This document shows positions 56,527 through 64,000 of a DNA stretch of 64,000 bases, one piece after another; position 1 is the stretch's first letter; every line of letters starts with the position of its first letter. The notes below the pieces were generated by a model. It did no database searches. It was not told the DNA's origin and saw only the letters and a program-made list of their open reading frames with translations. Origin of the DNA: Methyloceanibacter sp. wino2 (GTDB taxonomy: Bacteria; Pseudomonadota; Alphaproteobacteria; Rhizobiales; Methyloligellaceae). The position numbers and the translations under genes are program-made. The stretch covers positions 558,001 to 622,000 of the forward strand of contig NZ_CP028960.1 in assembly GCF_003071365.1 (NCBI RefSeq), in the 5' to 3' direction.

Positions 56527-59500
56527 ATGCCCAAACGCGAAGACATCAAATCCATTCTGATCATCGGCGCCGGACCGATCGTGATTGGCCAAGCGTGCGA
56601 GTTCGACTATTCGGGCACGCAAGCCTGCAAGGCGCTGAAAGACGAGGGCTACCGGATCATCCTGGTCAATTCGAATCCGGCCACGATCATGACGGACCCG
56701 GATCTCGCCGACGCCACCTATATCGAGCCGATCACGCCCGAGTTCGTCGCACGGATCATCGAACGCGAACGGCCCGATGCCCTGCTGCCCACGATGGGCG
56801 GCCAGACGGCCCTCAACACGGCGCTCAGCCTTGAGAGCGCCGGCGTGTTGGAGAAGTACGGTGTGGAGATGATCGGCGCGAAGGCCGACGTCATCGACAA
56901 GGCGGAAGACCGTGAACTCTTCCGCAAGGCCATGGACAAGATCGGGCTCGAGTCGCCCAAGTCGCGCCTCGCCGATGCGGGCTCTCTGAAACGCGCAGAC
57001 CGTGAGACGTACAAGGCGGAGGTGGAGCGCATCGAGGCCGAGCACTCGGACCCCGACGCGCGCGCCGAAGCGATGCTCGAATTCGAAGCGGACTGGGGCC
57101 GGCACGAGACCGAGCGGCGGCGCCGCTATGTCGAAAAAGGCCTGATCGAAGCGCTTGAGGCCATGCAGGACGTCGGCCTGCCGGCCATCATCCGTCCCTC
57201 GTTCACGCTCGGCGGCACCGGTGGCGGCATTGCCTACAACCGCGAAGAGTTTCTCGAGATCGTCGAGCGCGGCCTCGACGCCTCCCCCACCTGCGAAGTG
57301 CTGATCGAAGAGTCGGTGCTGGGTTGGAAGGAATATGAGATGGAGGTCGTCCGCGACAAGGACGACAACTGCATCATCATTTGCTCCATCGAGAACATCG
57401 ATCCGATGGGTGTGCATACAGGCGACTCGATCACCGTGGCGCCGGCGCTCACGCTCACCGACAAGGAATACCAGATCATGCGCGACGCCTCGATCGCGGT
57501 GTTGCGCGAGATCGGCGTCGAGACCGGCGGGTCGAACGTTCAGTTCGCCGTGAACCCCGACGACGGACGGCTCATCGTCATCGAGATGAACCCGCGTGTG
57601 TCGCGTTCCTCGGCGCTGGCGTCGAAGGCGACCGGCTTCCCCATTGCCAAGATCGCCGCCAAGCTCGCCGTCGGCTACACGCTGGACGAACTTGAGAACG
57701 ACATTACGGGCGGCGCAACACCCGCCTCGTTCGAACCCACGATCGATTACGTGGTCACGAAGATTCCGCGTTTCGCCTTCGAGAAGTTTCAGGGTTCCGC
57801 TCCGACACTTACCACGGCCATGAAGTCGGTCGGCGAGGCCATGGCCATCGGCCGGACCTTCCCGGAGTCCTTGCAGAAGGCACTGCGGTCACTGGAGACG
57901 GGCCTGACGGGGTTGGACGAGTTCCATTTCGAGGGTCTTGGCCAGGGGGACGACAAGAACGTGATCCGCGAAGCGCTCGGATCGCCGACGCCCGACCGCC
58001 TGCTGAAGGTGGCGCAAGCCCTGCGGCTCGGGGTCGATCACGAGCAGATCTATGACAGCTGCCGCATCGACCCGTGGTTCATCCGGCAGCTTCAGGACAT
58101 CATCGACACGGAGACCCGCGTCCGCGAACACGGACTGCCGCAAACGCCGGGCGCGTTCCGTGCGTTGAAAGCCATGGGCTTCTCGGATGACCGCCTGGCC
58201 ACGCTTGCCGGGCTGACACCCGCCGACGTCCGCAGCGCGCGGCATGCACTGCACGTACACCCTGTCTACAAACGCATCGACACCTGCGCGGCGGAGTTTG
58301 CCTCGCCCACGGCCTATATGTACTCGACCTACGAGACGCGGTTCACCGGCGGCGAGTCCTGCGAAGCGCGGCCGAGCGCCGCGGACAAGATCATCATTCT
58401 CGGCGGCGGCCCGAACCGGATCGGCCAAGGCATCGAGTTCGACTATTGCTGTTGCCACGCGGCCTTCGCGCTGTCGGCGGCCGGGTTCGAGACCATCATG
58501 GTCAATTGCAATCCCGAAACCGTCTCGACCGACTACGACACGTCTGACCGCCTTTATTTCGAGCCGCTCACGGAAGAAGACGTGCTCGAGATCGTGCAGA
58601 AGGAACAGACGAACGGCGCCGTGAAGGGCGTGATCGTCCAGTTCGGCGGCCAGACGCCACTGAAGTTGGCGGCGGCCTTGGAAGAGGCGCAAGTTCCCAT
58701 TCTCGGCACGTCACCCGACGCCATCGATCTCGCCGAGGACCGCGACCGCTTCAAGGCGCTGATCGAACAGCTCGGTCTGCGCCAGCCCAACAACGGCATT
58801 GCCCGCTCGGCCGAGGAGGCGGTCGCCATCGCCAAGCGGATCGGATTCCCCGTGGTGATCCGGCCGTCTTACGTGCTCGGCGGCCGCGCCATGGAAATCG
58901 TCCATGACGAAGCGCAACTCGAGCGCTACATCGCCGAGGCCGTGGTCGTGTCCGGTAAGAGCCCCGTCCTGCTCGACTCGTATTTGCGCGATGCCATCGA
59001 AGTGGACGTGGACGCGCTGGCCGACGGCCGCGACGTCTTTATCTGCGGGGTAATGGAGCACATCGAGGAAGCGGGCGTGCATTCAGGAGACAGCGCTTGT
59101 TCGCTTCCGCCCCATTCCTTGAAACCGGCAATCATTGCGGAACTCGAACGGCAAGCGAGGGAGTTGGCGCGGGCGCTGAACGTGGTCGGGCTGATGAACA
59201 TTCAATTCGCGATCCAGAACGACGACATCTACATCCTGGAGGTCAACCCGCGAGCCTCGCGCACGGTGCCGTTCGTCGCCAAGGTCATCGGCAAGCCGAT
59301 CGCCGGCATCGCCTCCGAGGTCATGGCCGGCAAACCGCTCGACGATTTCGGCCTGACACCGGCGAAGCTCGACCATATCGCCGTGAAGGAAGCCGTCTTC
59401 CCCTTCGCCCGGTTCCCGGGCGTCGATCCCGTGCTGGGACCGGAGATGCGCTCGACCGGCGAGGTGATGGGCCTCGACCGCGACTACGCCGTCGCCTTCG

Positions 59501-59934
59501 CCAAGAGCCAGCTCGGCGGTGGCGCCAAGCTGCCCCTGTCGGGAACCGTCTTCGTTTCCGTGAAGGATCTCGACAAGGACAAGCTGCTCGCGCCGGTGCG
59601 GACTATGATCGAGATGGGGTTCCGCATCGTCGCAACGCGGGGAACCCAGCGCCATCTTGCCGCACATGGGATCGCCTGCGAGCGGGTCAACAAAGTCCTC
59701 GAGGGGCGCCCGCACATCGTCGACGCCATCACAAACGGCGATATCGACATCGTCTTCAACACGACCGAGGGCGCCAAGGCTCTGGCGGACTCCATGTCGA
59801 TACGCCGGTCGGCCTTGCTGAACCACATTCCTTACTATACAACGCTCGCCGGCGCGCTCGCCGCTACCGAGGCCATTCGGGCCTTGCGGGCAGGCAGCCT
59901 GACCGTCGCCCCTCTACAAAGCTACGTTGGCTGA
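56527..59934 (+). CDS. Carbamoyl-phosphate synthase large subunit
   Basis: 1135 residues, full length. Two homologous ATP-grasp halves ([20 protein letters not shown] with the first, and [20 protein letters not shown] with the second), a linking oligomerisation domain, and a C-terminal MGS-like allosteric domain ([20 protein letters not shown]). It makes carbamoyl phosphate from bicarbonate, ammonia and two ATP. The first half has a charged helical insert near 155-200 ([20 protein letters not shown]) that E. coli CarB lacks. Confidence 0.98.
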   Translation: MPKREDIKSILIIGAGPIVIGQACEFDYSGTQACKALKDEGYRIILVNSNPATIMTDPDLADATYIEPITPEFVARIIERERPDALLPTMGGQTALNTALSLESAGVLEKYGVEMIGAKADVIDKAEDRELFRKAMDKIGLESPKSRLADAGSLKRADRETYKAEVERIEAEHSDPDARAEAMLEFEADWGRHETERRRRYVEKGLIEALEAMQDVGLPAIIRPSFTLGGTGGGIAYNREEFLEIVERGLDASPTCEVLIEESVLGWKEYEMEVVRDKDDNCIIICSIENIDPMGVHTGDSITVAPALTLTDKEYQIMRDASIAVLREIGVETGGSNVQFAVNPDDGRLIVIEMNPRVSRSSALASKATGFPIAKIAAKLAVGYTLDELENDITGGATPASFEPTIDYVVTKIPRFAFEKFQGSAPTLTTAMKSVGEAMAIGRTFPESLQKALRSLETGLTGLDEFHFEGLGQGDDKNVIREALGSPTPDRLLKVAQALRLGVDHEQIYDSCRIDPWFIRQLQDIIDTETRVREHGLPQTPGAFRALKAMGFSDDRLATLAGLTPADVRSARHALHVHPVYKRIDTCAAEFASPTAYMYSTYETRFTGGESCEARPSAADKIIILGGGPNRIGQGIEFDYCCCHAAFALSAAGFETIMVNCNPETVSTDYDTSDRLYFEPLTEEDVLEIVQKEQTNGAVKGVIVQFGGQTPLKLAAALEEAQVPILGTSPDAIDLAEDRDRFKALIEQLGLRQPNNGIARSAEEAVAIAKRIGFPVVIRPSYVLGGRAMEIVHDEAQLERYIAEAVVVSGKSPVLLDSYLRDAIEVDVDALADGRDVFICGVMEHIEEAGVHSGDSACSLPPHSLKPAIIAELERQARELARALNVVGLMNIQFAIQNDDIYILEVNPRASRTVPFVAKVIGKPIAGIASEVMAGKPLDDFGLTPAKLDHIAVKEAVFPFARFPGVDPVLGPEMRSTGEVMGLDRDYAVAFAKSQLGGGAKLPLSGTVFVSVKDLDKDKLLAPVRTMIEMGFRIVATRGTQRHLAAHGIACERVNKVLEGRPHIVDAITNGDIDIVFNTTEGAKALADSMSIRRSALLNHIPYYTTLAGALAATEAIRALRAGSLTVAPLQSYVG

Positions 59935-59988
59935 GGCTCCGCGGAGCCCACCGGCTAGCTTTAGAAAACGGTCTAAATCAACAGATTC

Positions 59989-60026
59989 TTGACTTCGGTG
60001 GGTCAATTCCTTGACAGTATTGTCAA
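59989..60026. promoter_or_regulatory. Nested inverted repeats upstream of greA
   Basis: TTGAC (59989-59993) faces GTCAA (60002-60006), and TTGACA (60011-60016) faces TGTCAA (60021-60026) with a 4-base centre. The TTGACA element also resembles a -35 box. The layout suggests a protein-binding site over the greA promoter, but no regulator can be named. Confidence 0.35.
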
Positions 60027-60058
60027 AGGGGGCCCGCCCTTAAGGAGTTTGAACTGAC

Positions 60059-60532
60059 ATGGAAAAGGTGCCGATGACCGCAGAGGGATACACATCCCTC
60101 GAGGCCGAGATCAAGAATCTCAAGACCGCCGAACGGCCGCGGATCATCAAATTGATCGCCGAAGCCCGCTCGCACGGAGACCTGTCCGAGAACGCCGAAT
60201 ACCATGCCGCCAAGGAGCTGCAGGGTATTACGGAGGCGCGCATCGCCGATCTCGAGGACAAGCTCAGCCGCGCGGACATCATTGACGTGTCCAAGCTCAA
60301 AGGCGACCAGGTCATGTTCGGTGCAACGGTCACGCTGATCGACGAAGATACCGAAGACAAGGTCAAGTACCGGATCGTCGGCGAAGTCGAGGGCAACGTG
60401 AAGGAAGGCAAGATCTCCATCACCTCCCCGATCGCCCGCGCCCTGCTCGGCAAGCGCAAGAACGACGTGGTCGAAGTCTCGACGCCCGGCGGCGGCAAGT
60501 CCTACGAGATCGTCAAGGTCGAGTTCAAATAA
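60059..60532 (+). CDS. Transcription elongation factor GreA
   Basis: 157 residues. N-terminal coiled coil ([20 protein letters not shown], with the acidic tip [10 protein letters not shown] that enters the polymerase channel) and C-terminal FKBP-like domain ([40 protein letters not shown]). It rescues backtracked RNA polymerase by stimulating RNA cleavage. AAGGAG precedes ATG 60059. Confidence 0.97.
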   Translation: MEKVPMTAEGYTSLEAEIKNLKTAERPRIIKLIAEARSHGDLSENAEYHAAKELQGITEARIADLEDKLSRADIIDVSKLKGDQVMFGATVTLIDEDTEDKVKYRIVGEVEGNVKEGKISITSPIARALLGKRKNDVVEVSTPGGGKSYEIVKVEFK

Positions 60533-60570
60533 GCTTGCCCCCGGGGGCAGCGCCTTTCTTCCGATACACT

Positions 60571-61557
60571 CTATTGGACCAAGCGACGCCGCCACTGTTG
60601 CGGCGTCTCACCCGTCCAGCGCCGGAAGGCTCGGGTGAAGTGGGCCGGATCCGAGTAGCCCAGCTCGTAGGCGATATCCGTGATCGGAACCTCGGTTTCC
60701 TCTAGGAGGCCGCGCGCCTGATCGCGCACGGTTCGCTGGGCCAGCCCTTCGAAATTCATTCCCTGTTCCGACAAGCGGCGCTGCAGGGTTCGGCGCGAGA
60801 GACCGAGCCGCCGGGCAACGCTGTCGATACCGGCCTCTCCTTGATCAAGCTGCAACAGCAGGATGTGACGGACCACCTCGGTGAACTCGGTCTCGGCGGG
60901 CACGGGCGGATAGTCGGGCTCGCGATCTTGGGGCGGGCGCGGGTTGGTCAGCGCCAGAAGCCTCGCCGGAAAGACGACCCCGGCCCGGTCGCCGCTGATC
61001 ACATCGCAAGAGACGACCTTTTCGATCTCCCGGCGTCCGTCGAAGCGGCCCGCGACTTCCACCCGGTCGGGCGTCCATCTCGGCCCCGCAAAGTATCGGA
61101 GAAAAGCGAGCATGTAGCCTATGGCCAGCATCTCGTTCTTCTGCTGGCCGAGCCCCAAATTCTCCGTGACGCAATAGGTCCACTTGGCCCAGCGCCCTTC
61201 CACCGCCAGCGCGATGGTGGTCGCTCCTTGCAAGAGGCTGGCGAGAGAGCGGCTGCTTTCGAGAATGGCCTCGCCCAAGGTGGGCAGAGTAATCAGGTGC
61301 GCGCCATAGGCTCCGAGGCCCGGGATCCCGGCTTCGGTCGAGAGGCGGACGGCCAGGCTGTGATCGCCGATAGTGCGGGCGGCTGTCTCCAGGAGATGAA
61401 ACTGATCGCGCAATAGGATCAGTCGCTGAGGCTGCTCCAACAGCGTGAGCGGGAGCTCCGCCTTCCGGAAGACCTTGGTAATCGAGCCGCCGGACGCCGC
61501 CACGATATCGGCGATCGGCCCGACAGTGCTCGCTTTGGTGAGCGCGTAGCTCCGCAT
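60571..61557 (-). CDS. AraC family transcriptional regulator
   Basis: 328 residues. N-terminal arabinose_bd-type domain (SGGSITKVFRKAELPLTLLE onward) and C-terminal double helix-turn-helix: DSVARRLGLSRRTLQRRLSE and VPITDIAYELGYSDPAHFTR with the closing GETPQQWRR. It diverges from a cupin gene 184 bp away, which is probably its target. Ligand unknown. Confidence 0.92.
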   Translation of the reverse strand: MRSYALTKASTVGPIADIVAASGGSITKVFRKAELPLTLLEQPQRLILLRDQFHLLETAARTIGDHSLAVRLSTEAGIPGLGAYGAHLITLPTLGEAILESSRSLASLLQGATTIALAVEGRWAKWTYCVTENLGLGQQKNEMLAIGYMLAFLRYFAGPRWTPDRVEVAGRFDGRREIEKVVSCDVISGDRAGVVFPARLLALTNPRPPQDREPDYPPVPAETEFTEVVRHILLLQLDQGEAGIDSVARRLGLSRRTLQRRLSEQGMNFEGLAQRTVRDQARGLLEETEVPITDIAYELGYSDPAHFTRAFRRWTGETPQQWRRRLVQ

Positions 61558-61741
61558 GGCTCCATTTCCTGAGGCGCTGTCCGTTTGGCACCAAATGGCA
61601 AGTGCAGTCCTCTCCGGACCCTACCGTCCTTCCGCATCGCTGCCGATGGGAAGTTTGGCCAAAAGGCTTGTCCAAAAACTTGTCGAATAGATTTGGCCCT
61701 CCGGCGGCGGACAACAACGACAGTCCAATAAGGAGGAAGCC

Positions 61742-62206
61742 ATGACAGGCAAGGGATTTGACGACAGCAACATCAACTGGCGCACGATCGATGGCATCGA
61801 CCACATCGCCTATCACATCTGCGAGGTGGACGTTGAGAACGGCACTGTCGATCTGCTGTTCAAGTTCGACGCCAACTCCAAGATCGCCATGCACAACCAC
61901 ATGGTCCCCTACCGGACTCTGGTACTGCAGGGCGAGTTGCGGATCTATCGCCCCAACGGCGAGATCAAGGAGATCCGGCCCGTCGGCAGCTACGTGTCCG
62001 CCGGCCCGGGTGAGACGCATACGGAAGGCGGCGGCGATGAGGACGTCATCGTGTTCTTCTCCAACCGCAACGTGAAGGACGTGGTCTACGAGATCCTGGA
62101 TGAGAACGGCGGCGTGGCGACCACGTTCGGCATTCCCGAGTTCTCGGCGCTTCTGGAGCAGCAGCGCGCGGCGGGAGAGAAGTGCAACGAGCCGTATCCG
62201 GTCTAG
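61742..62206 (+). CDS. Cupin domain protein
   Basis: 154 residues, a single cupin barrel. Metal ligands His51 and His53 (MHNHMVPYRTLVLQGELRIY) and His93 (GPGETHTEGG) match the usual cupin set. The form recalls acetylacetone-cleaving and ChrR-type small cupins. It is divergent from an AraC-type regulator gene, so it is likely inducible. A good AGGAGG site precedes ATG 61742. Confidence 0.88.
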   Translation: MTGKGFDDSNINWRTIDGIDHIAYHICEVDVENGTVDLLFKFDANSKIAMHNHMVPYRTLVLQGELRIYRPNGEIKEIRPVGSYVSAGPGETHTEGGGDEDVIVFFSNRNVKDVVYEILDENGGVATTFGIPEFSALLEQQRAAGEKCNEPYPV

Positions 62207-62216
62207 GGACTTTTTC

Positions 62217-62249
62217 GGAAAGCGACCGGACGTTTTTCGGTCGCTTTCC
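62217..62249. terminator. Strong hairpin after the cupin gene
   Basis: A perfect 12-bp stem (GGAAAGCGACCG with CGGTCGCTTTCC) and a loop GACGTTTTT, 11 bp past the cupin stop and 18 bp before the beta-lactamase start. It lacks a following T tract, so it may terminate weakly or act as a stabilising or attenuating stem. Confidence 0.45.
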
Positions 62250-62266
62250 TCCGCTAGACGGAGCCC

Positions 62267-63151
62267 ATGCTCACCCGCCGCCAGTTCGCTCAGGGCGCTA
62301 CGGCCATATCGCTGCTCGCCCTCGCCCGAGGCGCCGAAGCCGCTACCCAAGCGCTTGCCGCCGAAGCCGATCTCGCCAGTCAATTCGCTAAAATCGAAAA
62401 GAAAATTGGCGGTCGGCTGGGCGTGGCCGTCTCCGGCGACGGCTTGAAGGCGGCGTATCATGGCGGCGAACGCTTTCCCATGTGCAGCACGTTCAAGCTG
62501 CTTGTGGTGGCGGCCGTGCTGCACCGGGTCGACGAGGGCGACGAGATGCTCTCGCGCGAAATCCCGGTCCCGCCCGATGCGATCCTAGACTACGCCCCCG
62601 TCGCCAAAGAATATGCCGGCGGCACCATGACCATCTCGGAGCTGTGCGAAGCCGCGATGGTGTGGAGCGACAACACTGCCGCCAACCTCATCCTCGAAAG
62701 GCTCGGGGGCCCGGAAGCGGCAACGGCCTATGTGCGCTCGCTGGGCGATACCGTCACGCGGATCGACCGCATGGAGCCAGACGCGAATGTATTTGGCCCC
62801 GGCGAGCTGCGCGATACCACAACGCCCGAGGCGATGCTGGGCGATCTGCAAAAGCTGTTTCTGGGCGATGCGTTGTCCCCGCTGTCGCGAGACCGGCTCA
62901 CTGAATGGTTCGTCGCCAATCAGACGGGGAAGGATCGGCTTCGGGCCGGCCTGCCGCCGACATGGCGGGTCGGAGACCGCACCGGAACCGGGCCCCACGG
63001 CACGAGCAACGACGTGGCCATGGCGTGGGGGGAAGACGGCCGGCCCATTCTGATCGCCGCCTTTCTGACCGGCTCGAAGGCGGATGCGGCCGCGCGAGAC
63101 AATGCGCTGGCCGATGTGGGCCGCGCCATCGGGGCGGCGGCGGCGGGCTGA
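62267..63151 (+). CDS. Class A beta-lactamase
   Basis: 294 residues with a twin-arginine-like signal (LTRRQFAQGATAISLLALAR). All class A motifs are present: Ser74-x-x-Lys77 (CSTFK), Ser134-Asp-Asn136, Glu170-P-D-A-Asn174 (omega loop), and Arg238-Thr-Gly in place of the usual Lys-Thr-Gly. Cys73 precedes the nucleophile, as Cys69 does in some carbapenemases, but no partner Cys is seen at the matching late position. It hydrolyses beta-lactams in the periplasm; spectrum cannot be told. Chromosomal, between metabolic genes, with no mobile element or LysR regulator nearby. Confidence 0.92.
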   Translation: MLTRRQFAQGATAISLLALARGAEAATQALAAEADLASQFAKIEKKIGGRLGVAVSGDGLKAAYHGGERFPMCSTFKLLVVAAVLHRVDEGDEMLSREIPVPPDAILDYAPVAKEYAGGTMTISELCEAAMVWSDNTAANLILERLGGPEAATAYVRSLGDTVTRIDRMEPDANVFGPGELRDTTTPEAMLGDLQKLFLGDALSPLSRDRLTEWFVANQTGKDRLRAGLPPTWRVGDRTGTGPHGTSNDVAMAWGEDGRPILIAAFLTGSKADAAARDNALADVGRAIGAAAAG

Positions 63152-63154
63152 CCC

Positions 63155-64000
63155 TTAAGCGTTTGCGAGTTTGGTGCGCAGCCCCGCGGCGGCCCCCTTC
63201 AGGCCCGGATAGTCGCTGATGACCACGTTGATCGGGATCGTCTCCACGAAGGGTTTCATGCGGCCCTTGCGCTCGAATTCCTCACGGAAATCCGCTTGCT
63301 CCAACCGAGCCAGCATCTTGGGGGCGATGCCGCCCCCGATATACACCCCGCCACGGGCACCGAAGGCGAGCGCCATGTCGCCGGCAAACCGCGCCAGCCA
63401 CTTGACGAAATAGTCCAAGGCCTGGACGGCCATGTCGTCCTCGCCGGCGATGGCAAGCTGTTCGACTTCCGCCGGCGTATGCTCCGCGTCGCTGAAACCG
63501 TAAGACTCGGCGACCGCCCGGTAGATATCGGCAAGGCCCGGACCCGACAGCGCGCGCTCCACGGAGAGACGCTCAAGTCCTTTGCGCATGCGCTCCAGAA
63601 TCGCGAGTTCGCGCTCGTTCTCCGCGGGGAAGGTTTGATGCCCGCCCTCGCCCGGCACCGGCACCCAGCCGGTCGGCGACCAAACGAGGCTTGCCACGCC
63701 CAAGCCCGTTCCCGGGCCGAGGACCACTTTGGGCGCCTTCTCCACGGCAGTCCCGCCGTGCAGCGTGTAGAGCTCATCCGCGGTCAGAACGGGAAGCGCA
63801 TAGGCCTGAGCCTCGAAATCGTTGAACACGTAGGCCGCGTCGAGCCCGGCTTCCTGGGCGAGCGTGCTTCGCTTGAACGTCCAAGTCGCGTTGGTGAACG
63901 AGACGGTGTCTTCCAGCAGCGGCGCCGCCACGGCCAAGCCGGCATGGGCGACCTTCTGCGGCGCATCCTGAAGATACGCGCGCATGGCGGCCGCGAGGGT
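63155..64000 (-). CDS. Glucokinase, 5' end cut by the window
   Basis: The frame remains open to the window end (an ATG at 63985 is internal); about 45 N-terminal residues, including the DIGGTN ATP-binding loop, are beyond it. Present are VAAPLLEDTVSFTNATWTFK, FNDFEAQAYALPVL (catalytic Asp), KVVLGPGTGLGVASLVWSPT and VPVPGEGGHQTFPAENEREL (glucose-binding Glu/His), then GARGGVYIGGGIAPKML. It phosphorylates glucose to glucose 6-phosphate. Convergent with the beta-lactamase gene, 3 bp apart. Confidence 0.93.
   Translation of the reverse strand, partial: TLAAAMRAYLQDAPQKVAHAGLAVAAPLLEDTVSFTNATWTFKRSTLAQEAGLDAAYVFNDFEAQAYALPVLTADELYTLHGGTAVEKAPKVVLGPGTGLGVASLVWSPTGWVPVPGEGGHQTFPAENERELAILERMRKGLERLSVERALSGPGLADIYRAVAESYGFSDAEHTPAEVEQLAIAGEDDMAVQALDYFVKWLARFAGDMALAFGARGGVYIGGGIAPKMLARLEQADFREEFERKGRMKPFVETIPINVVISDYPGLKGAAAGLRTKLANA

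Overview
The window reads as chromosomal DNA of a GC-rich alphaproteobacterium, most likely Hyphomicrobiales. Evidence: an infA-maf-yacG-tRNA-Phe cluster, a tRNA-His without the extra G-1, a DnaG that has lost most zinc ligands, a phasin, a BcsS-family protein, an ICE-like iron box and a GTTC-N7-GTTC LexA-type box. Genus cannot be fixed from the sequence alone.

Layout. 1-4.9 kb is accessory: GC-rich DNA without a convincing gene, then a four-gene, same-strand operon (764-3864) of an all-alpha MazG-like protein, a membrane-anchored dCTP deaminase/dUTPase-fold protein, a thymidylate-synthase-fold protein and an Fe-S uracil-DNA glycosylase fused to a Panacea-like domain. A LexA-type direct repeat lies inside its predicted promoter. 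A 26-bp intergenic repeat occurs at both edges (about 30 and 4746-4910). This is the best candidate in the window for an undescribed system: an SOS-controlled pyrimidine-nucleotide/uracil-DNA module. 4.9-9 kb holds rpoD, a 55-codon ORF, tRNA-His and a phasin. 9-17.4 kb has a soluble histidine kinase, an iron(III) ABC importer (binding protein, small unknown protein, fused permease) behind a candidate Irr/ICE box, an AsmA-like protein and an orphan PotD-like binding protein. 17.7-24.6 kb has BcsS, ChaA, DoxX and the Anbu/transglutaminase/alpha-E/ATP-grasp operon. 24.7-35.4 kb holds an RND efflux pair, a PQQ-type sugar dehydrogenase, SGNH and SMP-30 hydrolases and an MMPL exporter; two of these genes carry single-base deletions. 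35.8-39.5 kb is a small glycan-modification cluster. 39.5-47.3 kb has tRNA-Phe, yacG, maf, infA, a large autotransporter and dnaG. 47.4-53 kb has a MarR-controlled divergon, membrane proteins, a second SMP-30-like protein and a PBP4-type carboxypeptidase. 53-60.5 kb has two secreted small proteins, YqeY, carA, carB and greA. 60.5-64 kb has an AraC/cupin divergon, a class A beta-lactamase and a glucokinase cut by the window end.

dnaG and rpoD, often adjacent in related bacteria, are co-oriented but about 38 kb apart here. Three single-base deletions within 3.5 kb, two of them in the same sequence context, suggest consensus errors as readily as true pseudogenes.
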